A stretch of 64,000 nucleotides of DNA from Mycolicibacterium chubuense (lineage in GTDB: Bacteria; Actinomycetota; Actinomycetes; Mycobacteriales; Mycobacteriaceae): the NCBI RefSeq assembly GCF_001044255.1, contig NZ_JYNX01000025.1:1-64000 (forward strand), in the 5' to 3' direction. The notes under the pieces were generated by a model. The model ran no database searches and had not been told where the DNA came from. It was given only the letters and a program-made list of their open reading frames with translations. Below, piece after piece: positions 27,181 to 36,404 of this stretch (within the stretch, counting starts at the first letter, position 1; each line of letters begins with the position of its first letter). Position numbers and translations under genes: made by a program.

Positions 27181-29183
27181 GCCGACGCCGTCGCCGGTTG
27201 CGGCGCGGTGGGCGACAACTGCGACAACACGTGCTCACCGAACGCATCGATGAACGGGGCCTGGTGTCGACCCACGAAGTGCAGGTACAGCTCATCCCAG
27301 CCCTGCTCGATGTCCTGGTGAAGCCACGCGGCATGTTGGCGCAGATCGCTCGAGACGCGCACCGACTCCGCAACCCGCTCGCGGCTCACCGCCTCGCCGA
27401 TGACGTCGAACGCCTCGACGCTCTCGGTGTCCCAGCAGACCGGCGGAGCGAAGACGTTGTTGCGCCACTGGTCATGCGCGACGGCCAGCGCCTCCTCATC
27501 GGTCGGCGCCCAGCTCAGGTGAATCTGAAGCCTGGCGGGACCCCGTCCCCCCGCCTCGCGGTAGGCGTCGAGGACCCGGCGGGGTTTGTCGCCGGGTTGA
27601 TTGACCGTGATGAGACCGTCCGCCCATGCGGCGTGGCGGGTAGCGGTGTCCGGGGTCACCGCGGGGCCGACCAGGTCGGGCACCGCCTCGGGCAACGTCC
27701 ACAGGCGCGCCCGGTTGACATGGACGAGACCTTCGTGGGTGACCTCTTCGCCGTGCAGCAGTCGCCGGATCACCCCGACACACTCGACGAGGCGCCGATC
27801 GCGAACCTCCTTGACGAATTCTTTGATGCCCAGTGGGCCGAGCTCGCGTCCGTAACCGGAGCGGTTGACACCTCCGAAGGGCAACTGCGGTTGTGAGCTG
27901 GTGGGGTAATTGATCCAAACCATGCCGGCCTCCAACCGGGCGGCCAGGTTCTGAGCCCGCTGCTCGTCCTTGCTCCACACCGAAGCACCGAGAGCGAACG
28001 GTGTAGCGTTGGCGAGTTCGATTGCCTCAGAATCGGTTTCGACCCGGTAAACCTGCGCCGCCGGTCCGAAGAACTCCGCACGGAAGGCCGGATTGTCCGG
28101 TGTGATATCGGTGAGGATGGTCGGCTCGACGTAGGCGCCTGGGCGCTCGATGCGGCTACCGCCGAGGACCAGCGTGGCGCCGCCGGCGACGGCCTGTTGT
28201 ATCTGATCGATCAGGCGTTGCGCGGCCTGCTCAGAGCTGAGCGGGGCGAGGGTGGTGGCCTCGTCGGTCGCGTCACCCGGCCTGAGCGCGACCATGCGTT
28301 CTTGCAGAGCCTGCAGGAAGCGGTCGTAGAGGTCGCCCAGGACGATGAATCGTTTCGCGGCGACGCAACTCTGGCCGCAGTTCGTGACGCGGGCGGTCAC
28401 CGCGAAGTCCAGCGTGCGCTCGAAGTCCTCATCGTCGAGCACGATGAACGGGTCGCTGCCGCCGAGTTCGAGCACGGTCTTCTTCACCTCGTGTCCCGCG
28501 CGCTCGGCGACCGACTGGCCGGCGACATCGCTCCCGGTCAGCGAGACTCCGCGCACCAAGGGATTCGAAATGATCCTTTCCACCGCGCGACCGGGCACGA
28601 GTAGGTTCACATAAACGCCGCGTGGCAGGCCCGCGTCGGTCAGCAGTTTCTCGATCGCGATCGAGCATTGCGGACACTGGCTCGCGTGCTTGAGCACGAT
28701 GGTGTTGCCGGCAGCGATATTGGGCGCCGCGAAGCGTGCAGCCTGGTATATCGGGAAATTCCATGGCATGACGCGGAGCAGTACGCCCAATGGTTGGAAG
28801 CGCATCTCCGCGCTGCCCGCGTCCACTTCCAGCGGTTCGGGCGCGAGTAGCTTCGCAGCGTTCTCCGCGTAGTAGCGAAAGATCTCGGCGCTCAGATTCA
28901 CCTCGCCGCGCGCTTCGTGACGAAGCTTGCCCATTTCCAAGGTCACCAGGCGGCTGAGCTCATCAACACGTTCCAGCATCAGGTCGGCGGCGCGGGCGAG
29001 CGCGGCCGACCGCTCACTGACGGGACGCTCGCGCCAGAACAGGAAGGCCTGGTGGGCGTCATTGACGGCGTGATCGACCTGTTCGTCGCTCATCGGGTTG
29101 AACTCGCGCACCAGCTCTCCGTTGGCCGGGTTCACCGTGGCAATGGGGGAACGGTGTTCGATGTTGACCGAATGTATAGCCAT
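27177..29183 (-). CDS. Chimera: succinate-semialdehyde-type dehydrogenase fused to the C-terminal half of an LLM oxidoreductase
   Basis: A 668-residue reading frame with two unrelated parts. Residues 1 to about 456 are a GabD-type NAD(P)+ aldehyde dehydrogenase: TVNPANGELVREF, the active-site Glu in KTVLELGGSDPF, Cys273 in NCGQSCVAAKR, and the usual end FGGVNRSGYGRELGPLGIKE. From about residue 458 (RDRRLVECVGVIRRLL) the sequence is the second half of a TIGR03885/FGD-like LLM oxidoreductase, including WADGLITVNQPGDKPRRVL. The matching first half lies at 37861-38214. The dehydrogenase part is essentially complete and may be active; the LLM part is half a TIM barrel. GGAGGCGACC precedes the ATG at 29183. 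The stop overlaps the GH13 start. Confidence 0.85.
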   Translation of the reverse strand: MAIHSVNIEHRSPIATVNPANGELVREFNPMSDEQVDHAVNDAHQAFLFWRERPVSERSAALARAADLMLERVDELSRLVTLEMGKLRHEARGEVNLSAEIFRYYAENAAKLLAPEPLEVDAGSAEMRFQPLGVLLRVMPWNFPIYQAARFAAPNIAAGNTIVLKHASQCPQCSIAIEKLLTDAGLPRGVYVNLLVPGRAVERIISNPLVRGVSLTGSDVAGQSVAERAGHEVKKTVLELGGSDPFIVLDDEDFERTLDFAVTARVTNCGQSCVAAKRFIVLGDLYDRFLQALQERMVALRPGDATDEATTLAPLSSEQAAQRLIDQIQQAVAGGATLVLGGSRIERPGAYVEPTILTDITPDNPAFRAEFFGPAAQVYRVETDSEAIELANATPFALGASVWSKDEQRAQNLAARLEAGMVWINYPTSSQPQLPFGGVNRSGYGRELGPLGIKEFVKEVRDRRLVECVGVIRRLLHGEEVTHEGLVHVNRARLWTLPEAVPDLVGPAVTPDTATRHAAWADGLITVNQPGDKPRRVLDAYREAGGRGPARLQIHLSWAPTDEEALAVAHDQWRNNVFAPPVCWDTESVEAFDVIGEAVSRERVAESVRVSSDLRQHAAWLHQDIEQGWDELYLHFVGRHQAPFIDAFGEHVLSQLSPTAPQPATASA
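27811..27813. other. Left edge of the 10-kb insertion (TTG)
   Basis: Here the dehydrogenase sequence (reverse strand GAATTCGT) meets the LLM sequence (reverse strand CAAGGAGGTTCGC). The same trinucleotide, TTG on the plus strand, is found at the other edge at 37859-37861. This is either 3 bases of microhomology or a 3-base target duplication. Confidence 0.6.
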
Positions 29184-29648
29184 GGTCGCCTCCAGAATGC
29201 GCAGGTGGGTTTGTAGCTCGTGCAGCTCCTCCGGGTTCCCGACGCATGGACTTGATCGCGCCTTCAACATCGGATTCGTCGGGCCCGTCGGTTCGTGCGC
29301 GCACCGTCCCACGCCCTATGCCGGTCATTGCGCCGGGTTGGGATCCCAGCGCGCCCATGCCTTGCCGAGGAGGTTGATGGCTGTCGCGAGGCTGTAGCTC
29401 ATCGCGTGCAGCGGATTCCGACGCGCGGCGTTGTGGATGGATCCCACGTTCGATGCTTTCTGCATGGCAGCCGACATCTTTCGAAGTGTGGCAATCCGGT
29501 CTGCGCGAATCTTGAACCCGGCTGTACAGATTTCGCGGTGCCAATCCGCCCCGTCAGTACCACGGCCGAGGGTCTAGCCACCCGCGCTGCTCAGCTGACC
29601 GTTTTCGGGCGCATAATCGATGTGTCCGTCTGGAGACTGGGGTGCGCG
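29184..29648. other. Intergenic region with a possible gene remnant
   Basis: This 465-base gap inside the inserted block holds no complete gene that I can support. On the minus strand an open frame from 29577 to a TGA at 29325 encodes about 83 codons of ordinary-looking protein without a good start; it is listed separately. The Shine-Dalgarno sequence of the downstream dehydrogenase is at its left end. Nothing else is recognised. Confidence 0.5.
29325..29477 (-). CDS. Small ORF, possible C-terminal remnant of a lost gene
   Basis: The ATG at 29477 opens a 50-residue frame with MSAAMQKASNVGSIHNAARR and, near its end, LLGKAWARWDPNPAQ. The frame stays open back to 29577 (with ICTAGFKIRADRIATLRKM), but no start codon is found there, and a TAG closes it. 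The amino-acid mix (amphipathic helix, Trp, balanced charges) looks coding rather than a shadow frame. It may be the tail of a gene truncated by rearrangement, or a real short protein. I do not recognise the family. Confidence 0.3.
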   Translation of the reverse strand: MSAAMQKASNVGSIHNAARRNPLHAMSYSLATAINLLGKAWARWDPNPAQ

Positions 29649-30116
29649 ATGAGCGAGCAACTGTACGACTTTTTCGGCGAGATTCTTCACCGGCAGTTCC
29701 GACCAGCCATAGGCGCATATCCGCGGACCGGTCGTGCGCTCGTCGATAGGTTGCTCACACTCTCTGACCACGTCCCGGATCGATTGGCGCAGACCCGGCG
29801 CGCCGCCATGGCATGGGGCAGAACCGAGACGCCGAATGCCAGGATCACCTCCGAACTCTTCGTGATCACCCAACACGGACTGATGTATGCCGTCGGGTTG
29901 ACCGAGTCGGGCCGGGCGCTGTACTACCTGGCCACGCCGCCCGGCCTGTTCGATCCGTTCGTTGATCAGGTCGACACCGCCGAACTGCGTGAAGGCGCGG
30001 TCGTTGTGGTGGACAGCCGGTTTGGCCGCGACCTCGCATCCGCTCATCCGATGGACGCTGCACTGCGCCGGATACTCGATGAGCACGTCGCGCTGCGAGT
30101 GGACCTGCCCGGCTAG
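29649..30116 (+). CDS. Hypothetical protein
   Basis: A 155-residue protein of unknown family starting MSEQLYDFFGEILHRQF. No signal peptide, membrane segment or known motif is visible. The centre, TSELFVITQHGLMYAVGLTE, alternates hydrophobic residues like a small beta sheet. GGAGACTGGGG lies about 10 bases upstream of the ATG. The open frame extends further upstream to 29295, but that part has a non-protein-like composition. It is one of two plus-strand genes in the inserted block and converges with the hydrolase gene. Confidence 0.5.
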   Translation: MSEQLYDFFGEILHRQFRPAIGAYPRTGRALVDRLLTLSDHVPDRLAQTRRAAMAWGRTETPNARITSELFVITQHGLMYAVGLTESGRALYYLATPPGLFDPFVDQVDTAELREGAVVVVDSRFGRDLASAHPMDAALRRILDEHVALRVDLPG

Positions 30117-30126
30117 CATCCACGCT

Positions 30127-31845
30127 TCATCGGAAACACGAAGACACGGCGCATGCCCTGATCGCTTGTCCCCCGACAGGCACCCCGTGGCCCGGCAGGG
30201 GTTCGTAGACGAACCAGTTGCGTCCGCCGAAGTCGAAAATGGCAGTCAACACGGCCTCCAGCACAGGGTTCCAGACCGGCCGTGCCGGATATCCCAGCGG
30301 CAGGACCACCGCATCGGCGGTGCCGGCAGGCGTGGGGATCGAGATCTGCTCGCCGGGCGAACCGTAGACGCCCTGCGACTGCGTCCCGGAGAACAGGTCG
30401 TTCACCCAACCGGCCATCAGGATCTCGGCAGCATCGATGTTCTGCGGCTTCGAGAAGCCCGCGGTGAGGTACTCGGCGAATTGGATGATCTTGTTGCCGC
30501 CCAGCATGTAATCGATGTGCCGACCGCCGACCAGGTTCACTCCGTTGAAGTCCTCGGGCCGTGCCAGCTGCAGCTTGTCTGCCATGTCCCCGTTCCGGCT
30601 CCAGAAGTAGCGGTCGGAGGAGATGAGGTAGATGGGCCGGTAGTCGGCACCGCGAAGCTTCGACAGCGCACTGCTCACGAAGGGAGATCCGGCGGGTTCG
30701 ACGCCGTCGAGTATCACGATGCCCTGCAGGTCGGCGATCGCACCGTTGTCGGCGAGGAAGCCGGCGACGCTGGTGACCAGTGTGCCGCCCGCCGAGTGCC
30801 CGACGAGCACGAACTTCTCCGGCAGACTCACGTCGTACCCCGCTGCAGCAGAAGCGCTTTCCGTGAGTGCCGCACGGTCGCCGACGAACAGGTCGGCGAC
30901 GGCGCGCTGAACGGTCGAGCCACCCACCCACTCGGCCGACGGCGAGAAGAAGTTCGATGACAACGACGGCGCGACAATGATGCTGTCGGTGCGCTCGGCC
31001 AGGTGCGCGATGGTGTAGCTGTAAATCGGCCCGCTGGCGAGAAAGCCGTGCTGGAAGTAGATCAGCCGCGTCGACTCGTCGGCATCCTCGGGGAAGTACC
31101 AGTCGGCCTGCACGGAGCGACCCGCGCCGATGGGTAGCGTGAGTGTCGACGTCCGCACCGTGACCGTGCTGCGGGGCGGAAGAACGGGTGGCCCATCGGC
31201 CAGATGTATCAGCCCGACAAGAGTGTTGAGGACCAGCGATCCCACGGCGTTGACCAGGCCCGCGCGCCGTGGCGGAGCCGGCACAGAAACGCCGTCATCG
31301 ACCAGCACCCGGGTCGACGGCGCCACCTCCGGACCCGGCGGTGCCGTCGTCCGCGGCGCGGCTCGCTCGGCGACCCGTTCTCGGAGGCCCGCGTGCTCAC
31401 CGAGCCTCTCTCGCAGGATAGAACGCTGGGCGTTCCCGGGTGTCGGGTCCGCTGCTGCCGAACGCGCGAGGTCGAGTTCGGTTGTCACGGAGGTGGTCCG
31501 GTCCGTTGTGGCGGTGGGGCGCGCGGGGCTCACGTTCGTCGGCGTCGTCTGCCGCACCACTCGAGGCGAGTGGCGCGGGGCGGCCTGTGTCGACTCCTCG
31601 GCCTCGGCCCTCGCGTGGCGGGGTGCGAGCCATCGCGGACGATGCTTTTCTGCGTCGGATCGTTCGCCCCGACGGGCCGGCGCACGTGATTCGGCCCGAG
31701 GGCCGGAGTCGGTCGGTGCACTGGCCGTCGCCTGTCCGCCCGTCGCATCCGGTTCCGCCGCTGCGGTGGCGATGCCGAGGAACAGCGCTGCCGACACCGG
31801 CGCCGTCAGAACGCTCAGAGTCACCACCGCCGCGGTGCGTCGCAT
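30127..31845 (-). CDS. Secreted alpha/beta hydrolase (lipase/esterase-like)
   Basis: A 572-residue exported protein. The start MRRTAAVVTLSVLTAPVSAA with a cleavable-looking AAAEP end is a signal peptide. Residues about 35-180 are a low-complexity region rich in Ala, Arg, Pro and Thr. The hydrolase fold follows, with RLIYFQHGFLASGPIYSYTI, the nucleophile Ser in VLVGHSAGGTLVTSV, and a likely His near PLPGHGVPVGG. It probably cleaves an ester at the cell surface or outside. GGGAGGTG lies before the ATG at 31845, which decides the start over a longer frame. A TetR gene is divergent; their shared gap contains an 8-base inverted repeat. Confidence 0.8.
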   Translation of the reverse strand: MRRTAAVVTLSVLTAPVSAALFLGIATAAAEPDATGGQATASAPTDSGPRAESRAPARRGERSDAEKHRPRWLAPRHARAEAEESTQAAPRHSPRVVRQTTPTNVSPARPTATTDRTTSVTTELDLARSAAADPTPGNAQRSILRERLGEHAGLRERVAERAAPRTTAPPGPEVAPSTRVLVDDGVSVPAPPRRAGLVNAVGSLVLNTLVGLIHLADGPPVLPPRSTVTVRTSTLTLPIGAGRSVQADWYFPEDADESTRLIYFQHGFLASGPIYSYTIAHLAERTDSIIVAPSLSSNFFSPSAEWVGGSTVQRAVADLFVGDRAALTESASAAAGYDVSLPEKFVLVGHSAGGTLVTSVAGFLADNGAIADLQGIVILDGVEPAGSPFVSSALSKLRGADYRPIYLISSDRYFWSRNGDMADKLQLARPEDFNGVNLVGGRHIDYMLGGNKIIQFAEYLTAGFSKPQNIDAAEILMAGWVNDLFSGTQSQGVYGSPGEQISIPTPAGTADAVVLPLGYPARPVWNPVLEAVLTAIFDFGGRNWFVYEPLPGHGVPVGGQAIRACAVSSCFR

Positions 31846-31864
31846 CACCGTCACCTCCCAGAAA

Positions 31865-31894
31865 AAATAGACGTTAGCCGACAGATGTCTATTT
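31865..31894. promoter_or_regulatory. Inverted repeat, probable TetR operator
   Basis: AAATAGAC (31865-31872) and GTCTATTT (31887-31894) are perfect 8-base arms 14 bases apart, centred between the hydrolase start (31845, leftward) and the TetR start (31958, rightward). The block is AT-rich in a very G+C-rich genome and TATATGG follows directly, so it overlaps a likely promoter. Confidence 0.5.
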
Positions 31895-31957
31895 ATATGG
31901 TCAATGAACGGATAGGGCAAGGGTGTCGGGCATACTGGTCGTCCTGAGGACATCACG

Positions 31958-32647
31958 ATGAGCGCATCTCCCGAGGCCGCCGGAGCGGCACCGCCGCCAC
32001 GAACGCGCGGGCGCCCTCGCGGAGGAGGTAACTCCGCGGGTCAGGCGCGGTCTGTCCTGATGGATGCGGCGGAGCGCTCGATCCTGGCGCGCGGCTTCCA
32101 AGCCTCGACCATGGAGCTCATCGCGCGCGAGGCCGGCTATTCCCGCGCTGCGATGTACCGCCATTTCCCGAACCGCCGGCGTCTCCTCGAGGAGCTGGTG
32201 GCGCGCAAGACCCGTGGGCTTCAGCAGCACATTCTCGAGCGCCTCCCGGCGGGCTCCGGCCTGGCCGACATGCTGGTCGAGAGCCTCGTCATCGTGGCGA
32301 CCGAGCTTGTCGACGACCCACTGCTGCAGACGCTGTCGGAGCACACCGAAGACGGGACGATCGCGCAGCTCATCGTCCAGGATCCATCGCTGTCCGAGCT
32401 CATCACTCTGCTCGTGGACACCCTCGACCTCGATCGCGACGGGCTGCGGGAGGGGCTGCACCCCAACGACGTCGCACAGTATCTCGTCACCACAGCCATC
32501 ACCCTGTTGATCGGCGTCGTTCCGGACTCCTCGAATCCGGAAACGGCGCGTCGGTACCTCCGGACCTTTTTTCTGCCAGCGCTGCTGAGCGATCCCCCCG
32601 ACCCGGTGCCGGTCTTCAAGCGCGGCAATCAATTACGCCGTCGCTAG
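31958..32647 (+). CDS. TetR-family transcriptional regulator
   Basis: A 229-residue TetR regulator. An Ala/Pro/Arg/Gly-rich leader (about 1-28, with RTRGRPRGGG) may touch the DNA minor groove. The helix-turn-helix is at about 33-80 (ILARGFQASTMELIAREAGY, then SRAAMYRHFPNRRRLLEEL). The C-terminal domain is helical. GAGGA lies before the ATG. It is divergent from the secreted hydrolase and probably represses it and itself through the inverted repeat at 31865-31894. Confidence 0.87.
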   Translation: MSASPEAAGAAPPPRTRGRPRGGGNSAGQARSVLMDAAERSILARGFQASTMELIAREAGYSRAAMYRHFPNRRRLLEELVARKTRGLQQHILERLPAGSGLADMLVESLVIVATELVDDPLLQTLSEHTEDGTIAQLIVQDPSLSELITLLVDTLDLDRDGLREGLHPNDVAQYLVTTAITLLIGVVPDSSNPETARRYLRTFFLPALLSDPPDPVPVFKRGNQLRRR

Positions 32648-32773
32648 CCATTCGCTGTGTGTCCGTCCCTCGCCTGCCACGTCCGAGGCTGCGATACCCG
32701 GGTCACTGGACAGGGAAGGCGGACAACCCGGCGGCGTGTTTCGCAGCCACCGGGTCGTCCGCTGAGTACAGCC

Positions 32774-34257
32774 TCAGATGCGGTCGCCCAGCGTGGAATT
32801 CAACTGTGCGTAGCGTTGCGGGGAGCGTGCCTTGATGAGGTAGGCACCGATGATGCCAATGGCCAGTGAGGCGAACAGCATGGTGGTGAAGATGGTTTGG
32901 AGCCAGCCTCCTCCGCCGAGTAGGACGTCCATGCCGGTGACTGCGTACCAGAGGAACGGCAGCAGGCCGGCGACGCCGAGAAGCGGGGCGATGAAGGTGT
33001 TCCAGGGCCGCTTGTCGACGTTCGAGCGCCGGAAGAACACGAAGATGGCGATACTGGCGATGGTCTGCAGCAAGATGATGCCGGCCGCACCGACGCCGGT
33101 CCACCAGGTGAACAACGTGGTGTAGGGGTCGAGACGCAGGATCGCGAAGATCGCTACCACGACCGCGACCATGGCGATCTGCACGTAGCAGGCCAGTGCC
33201 GGTGACTTGCGGGTCGGGTGGGTGGTGCCCAGCCGTGTCCAGATGACCCCTTGGCGGCCCAGCGAGTAGAGGTAGCGGGCGACGTTGTTGTGGAACGTCA
33301 GGATGGCGGCGAACAAGCTGGTGATGACCAGGAGTTGGAAGGCTTCGGTGCCGACGCGGCCGAGTACGGTGTCGCTCACGGCGAAGACGAGGTTGCCCCC
33401 TTCGGTTCCGGCGAGGTCGACGATGTTGTCGACGCCCACGGAGTTGACGATGAGGAACGCGGTGACTGCGTAGAACACGCCCATGAAGATCACCGAGGCG
33501 TAGGTGGCCCGAGGGACGGTGCGTTTGGGATCCTTGGCTTCTTCGCCGTAGATAGCGGTGCCCTCGAAGCCGATGAACGAGGCGTGGGCGAACATCAGCG
33601 CGACACCGATCGCACCGGCGAAGACCGCCGAGGGAGCGAAGGGTTCGAAGGAATAGTCACTGACGGGATTCGGTGAGTTGATCAGGATCCCGATGTTGAG
33701 TACAGGATGACGCCCGTCTCCAGGGTGAGCAGCACGGCCAAGACGCGGGCACCGGCGTGGATTTGGCGAACGCCGAGGAACAGTGACGCACCCATGGCCA
33801 GGCCCGAGAATACCCACCACGGGACGCCGAAGCCTGTGTGCCGAGAGGTGAACTCCGCCGCGTAGTAACCGAATCCCCCGATGACACCGAGCTGAATGGC
33901 GTTGTAGGCGAAGATCGCCAGCGACGCCGATCCGAGACCCATCGGTCGGCCGAGGCCCCGGGTGATGAAGGCGTAAAAGGCGCCGGCGTTGGTGATGTGC
34001 TTGCTCATGGCGACGTATCCGACCGCGAATATGGTCAAGACGATCGCCACGGCAACGAAGGCGCCCGCGATCCCGACGCCGTTGCCGGAGCCGATGATCA
34101 CCGGGAACAACGCCACGACCACAGTCAGCGGAGCGGCAGCGGCCACGACGAAGAACACGATGCCGAGCACGCCGATCTGGTTGCGAGCCAGACCCTTTGA
34201 CCCGTCTGGAGAGTCCTTCAGGGTGGCCAGCGATTGGGGATCATCCTGGTGCAGCAT
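32774..34257 (-). pseudogene. APC-superfamily amino acid/amine permease, frameshifted
   Basis: The first reading frame (34257 down to about 33703) gives MLHQDDPQSLATLKDSPDGS and five helices of an APC permease, then ends shortly in another frame. The second (from about 33703 to 32774) carries the remaining helices, from NIGILINSPNPVSDYSFEPF to LNSTLGDRI. On the minus strand the join reads CATCCTGTACTC; adding one G (CCTGGTACTC) restores VILVLNIGILI. The full protein would be about 494 residues, the usual length. So a single base is missing near 33703-33704. It is the last gene of the four-gene operon with the flavin oxidoreductase and aldehyde dehydrogenase. A sequencing error is possible. 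Confidence 0.82.
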
Positions 34258-34284
34258 GGCGGTCCTTCGTGGTGAAGTGGTCGG

Positions 34285-36024
34285 TTAACGGGTGGTCTTG
34301 CTGCGGGCGGCGAACTTGACGACCTTGCGGAGTGCGGGACTGCTCGCGACGGTGTAGCCGAGCTTCTTGCCTGTCTTGGTGTCCATGACGGTCTCCATGG
34401 CGCGGTCGATGACACCGGATTTGGGCGCGGGGCCGACGCGCTGGGCGGTCGGTGCCGGTGTGCCGTTGAGGTCGGCGATGACGACCTGGGCGGCGTTGTG
34501 GCCGTTGGCACCCATCACCCCGCCGCCGGGGTGGGTGCCTGAGCCGCAGAGATAGTAGTTGTCGACCGGGGTACGGTAGTCGGCCAATTCGGGGGTCGGC
34601 CGGTTGTTGAACAGCTGGTCGAAGAACATCGAGCCGTGGAAGATGTTGCCGCCGGTCAGCCCGTAGTCGCGTTCGAGGTCCTTGGGTGTGATGATGACCC
34701 GTTCGAGGATGTGGCCTCGCAAGTTGGGGGCGTAGCGAAAAAGCACGTCGAGCACCTTGTCGGCCCACTCTTCGCGGATGGTGTCCCAGTCGGTGCCGGC
34801 CAGTTCGAACGGCAGTTGTTGCACGCCGAGGGTCATCGTGTGCTTGCCTTCGGGCGCCAGGGTCGAGTCATGGGTGGACTGGATGACGGCTTCGATCACG
34901 AAGTCGTCAGGGATCTCGCCGCGGCGTTCGGCCTCCCAGGCGCGCTCGAAGTTCTCGATCGACGCTCCCATGATCGCCTGGGCCTGGTGCTGGGGGCCCT
35001 GCACGCCGGCGGGGAAGCCGATGTAGTCAGGTAGTTCGTCGATCAGCAGGTGGATGCGTGCCATCGAGCCGCGGGCGTCGTAGCTCTCCAGTTTGCCGGT
35101 GAGTTTGGTGTCAAGCGTCCCGGCCGGTAGAAGCTTCAGCATCGAGCGTTGAGGATCGGCGTTGGAGATCACCGTACGTGCCGAAATGGTCTGTCCGTCA
35201 GCAAGTGTCACACCGGTGGCTCGACCTCGGGTGACGACGACCTCCTTGACCGGCGACCCGAGCCGGATCTCGGCGCCATGCGCTTCTGCGCTGCGGGCCA
35301 TCGCCTGGGTGATGCCGCCCATGCCTCCCTTGACGAACCCCCACTGGCCCAGTGTTCCTTTGAACTCGCCGACGGAGTGGTGCCCGTAGACGTAGCCGGT
35401 GCCGGGAGTTGACGGGCCGCCCCAGACGGAGATCATGCCGAAGAAGGTGAACAGACCTTTGATGTGTTCGTTCTCGAAGTACCGGTCCAGAAGATCCTTC
35501 GTCGACAGCAAGACCATCTCGTTGAACAGATCCTCGGCGCCCGCGGCCTCGAAGGCGGCCAGCACCTGCGAGCGGCTAGGCGCGGGCGACAACAGGAACG
35601 GCGTGAGGATCGACGCGAATTTCTTGACCCGCAGGCCGAATTCGAGGAAGGCTGCGGCATCGCGCTTGGAGAACTTCTCGATCTCCTTGAGAGTTTTGTC
35701 CATGTCCTTCCACACGAACAGATGGCTGCCGTCGGGGAAGATGCTGACCTCATTGGCTTCGGTCTGGTACATCTGCAGCCCGTAGCGCTCCAGCTCCAGA
35801 TCGGCGATGATCTCCGGGCGCAGCAGGCTGGCGATGAACGCGCACGACGACCAGGTGGCACCGGCGATGAGTTCCTCACTAGTGCATGCACCACCCACGA
35901 CATCGCGGGCCTCCACCACGAGGACCCTCTTACCCGCACGGGCAAGGTATCCGGCGGTGATCAGACCGTTGTGACCCGCGCCGATGACGATGGCGTCGTA
36001 GTCAGGGGCGGTGGTGGATGTCAT
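34285..36024 (-). CDS. CrtI/PYROXD2-like FAD-dependent oxidoreductase
   Basis: A 579-residue flavoprotein of the phytoene-desaturase-like amine-oxidase superfamily. The FAD motif is AIVIGAGHNGLITAGYLARA (about 11-30) with VVEARDVVGGACTSEEL, and the C-terminal FAD motif is YYLCGSGTHPGGGVMGANG. Carotenoid genes are absent from the neighbourhood. The gene sits with two aldehyde dehydrogenases and an amine-type permease, so oxidation of an imported amine or cyclic imine is a reasonable guess, but the substrate is unknown. Its ATG overlaps the stop of the RedY-like gene (ATGA at 36021-36024). The C-terminal 40 residues are basic. Confidence 0.82.
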   Translation of the reverse strand: MTSTTAPDYDAIVIGAGHNGLITAGYLARAGKRVLVVEARDVVGGACTSEELIAGATWSSCAFIASLLRPEIIADLELERYGLQMYQTEANEVSIFPDGSHLFVWKDMDKTLKEIEKFSKRDAAAFLEFGLRVKKFASILTPFLLSPAPSRSQVLAAFEAAGAEDLFNEMVLLSTKDLLDRYFENEHIKGLFTFFGMISVWGGPSTPGTGYVYGHHSVGEFKGTLGQWGFVKGGMGGITQAMARSAEAHGAEIRLGSPVKEVVVTRGRATGVTLADGQTISARTVISNADPQRSMLKLLPAGTLDTKLTGKLESYDARGSMARIHLLIDELPDYIGFPAGVQGPQHQAQAIMGASIENFERAWEAERRGEIPDDFVIEAVIQSTHDSTLAPEGKHTMTLGVQQLPFELAGTDWDTIREEWADKVLDVLFRYAPNLRGHILERVIITPKDLERDYGLTGGNIFHGSMFFDQLFNNRPTPELADYRTPVDNYYLCGSGTHPGGGVMGANGHNAAQVVIADLNGTPAPTAQRVGPAPKSGVIDRAMETVMDTKTGKKLGYTVASSPALRKVVKFAARSKTTR

Positions 36025-36365
36025 TGGTGTCCTCCCGGGATGGCGTGAGTGAAGTAGGTCCGGACGGTGGCCGGGTCGACGAGTCGTTCGAAACCCGCGA
36101 TGACGGGCTTCATGCTCGGGTGGTGATCGCGGAATTCTTCCCAGTCCCCCCAGTCGGTCACCTCCATGACCTCCAGAATGTCGGCCGGGGCACCGTCAGG
36201 GGCATTGTTGACGCGGAACGCTTCGAAGCGTCGAACGAGGTCACGGCGGGCCAGGCAGGTCGGCCGGTCCAGCTCGGTGGAGAAACGCTCGAAGTCGGCC
36301 GGGTCGACGCCGGGCAACATGGAGAACAGGTTCACAGCGACTACCGTGCGGTTGGGGACTGTCAT
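36021..36365 (-). CDS. RedY/HapK-like small protein
   Basis: A 114-residue protein with a ferredoxin-like alpha-beta layout: VVAVNLFSMLPGVDPADFER, then RFEAFRVNNAPDGAPADILE and MEVTDWGDWEEFRDHH. It resembles RedY/HapK-type dimeric small proteins of oxidative pathways, as far as I recognise it. It lies 39 bases after the aldehyde dehydrogenase stop and its own stop overlaps the start of the flavin oxidoreductase, so it is likely to act with that enzyme. GGAGG is 5 bases upstream of its ATG. Alternative: an EthD- or NIPSNAP-like accessory protein. Confidence 0.55.
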   Translation of the reverse strand: MTVPNRTVVAVNLFSMLPGVDPADFERFSTELDRPTCLARRDLVRRFEAFRVNNAPDGAPADILEVMEVTDWGDWEEFRDHHPSMKPVIAGFERLVDPATVRTYFTHAIPGGHQ

Positions 36366-36404
36366 GGTGGGACCTCCGAAGGCGTTGTCACGCAGAAGAT
36401 TCGG

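Noticed and set aside
34285-36024. Carotenoid phytoene desaturase
   Set aside because: No phytoene synthase or other carotenoid genes nearby; the neighbours are aldehyde dehydrogenases and a permease, so only the superfamily is claimed.
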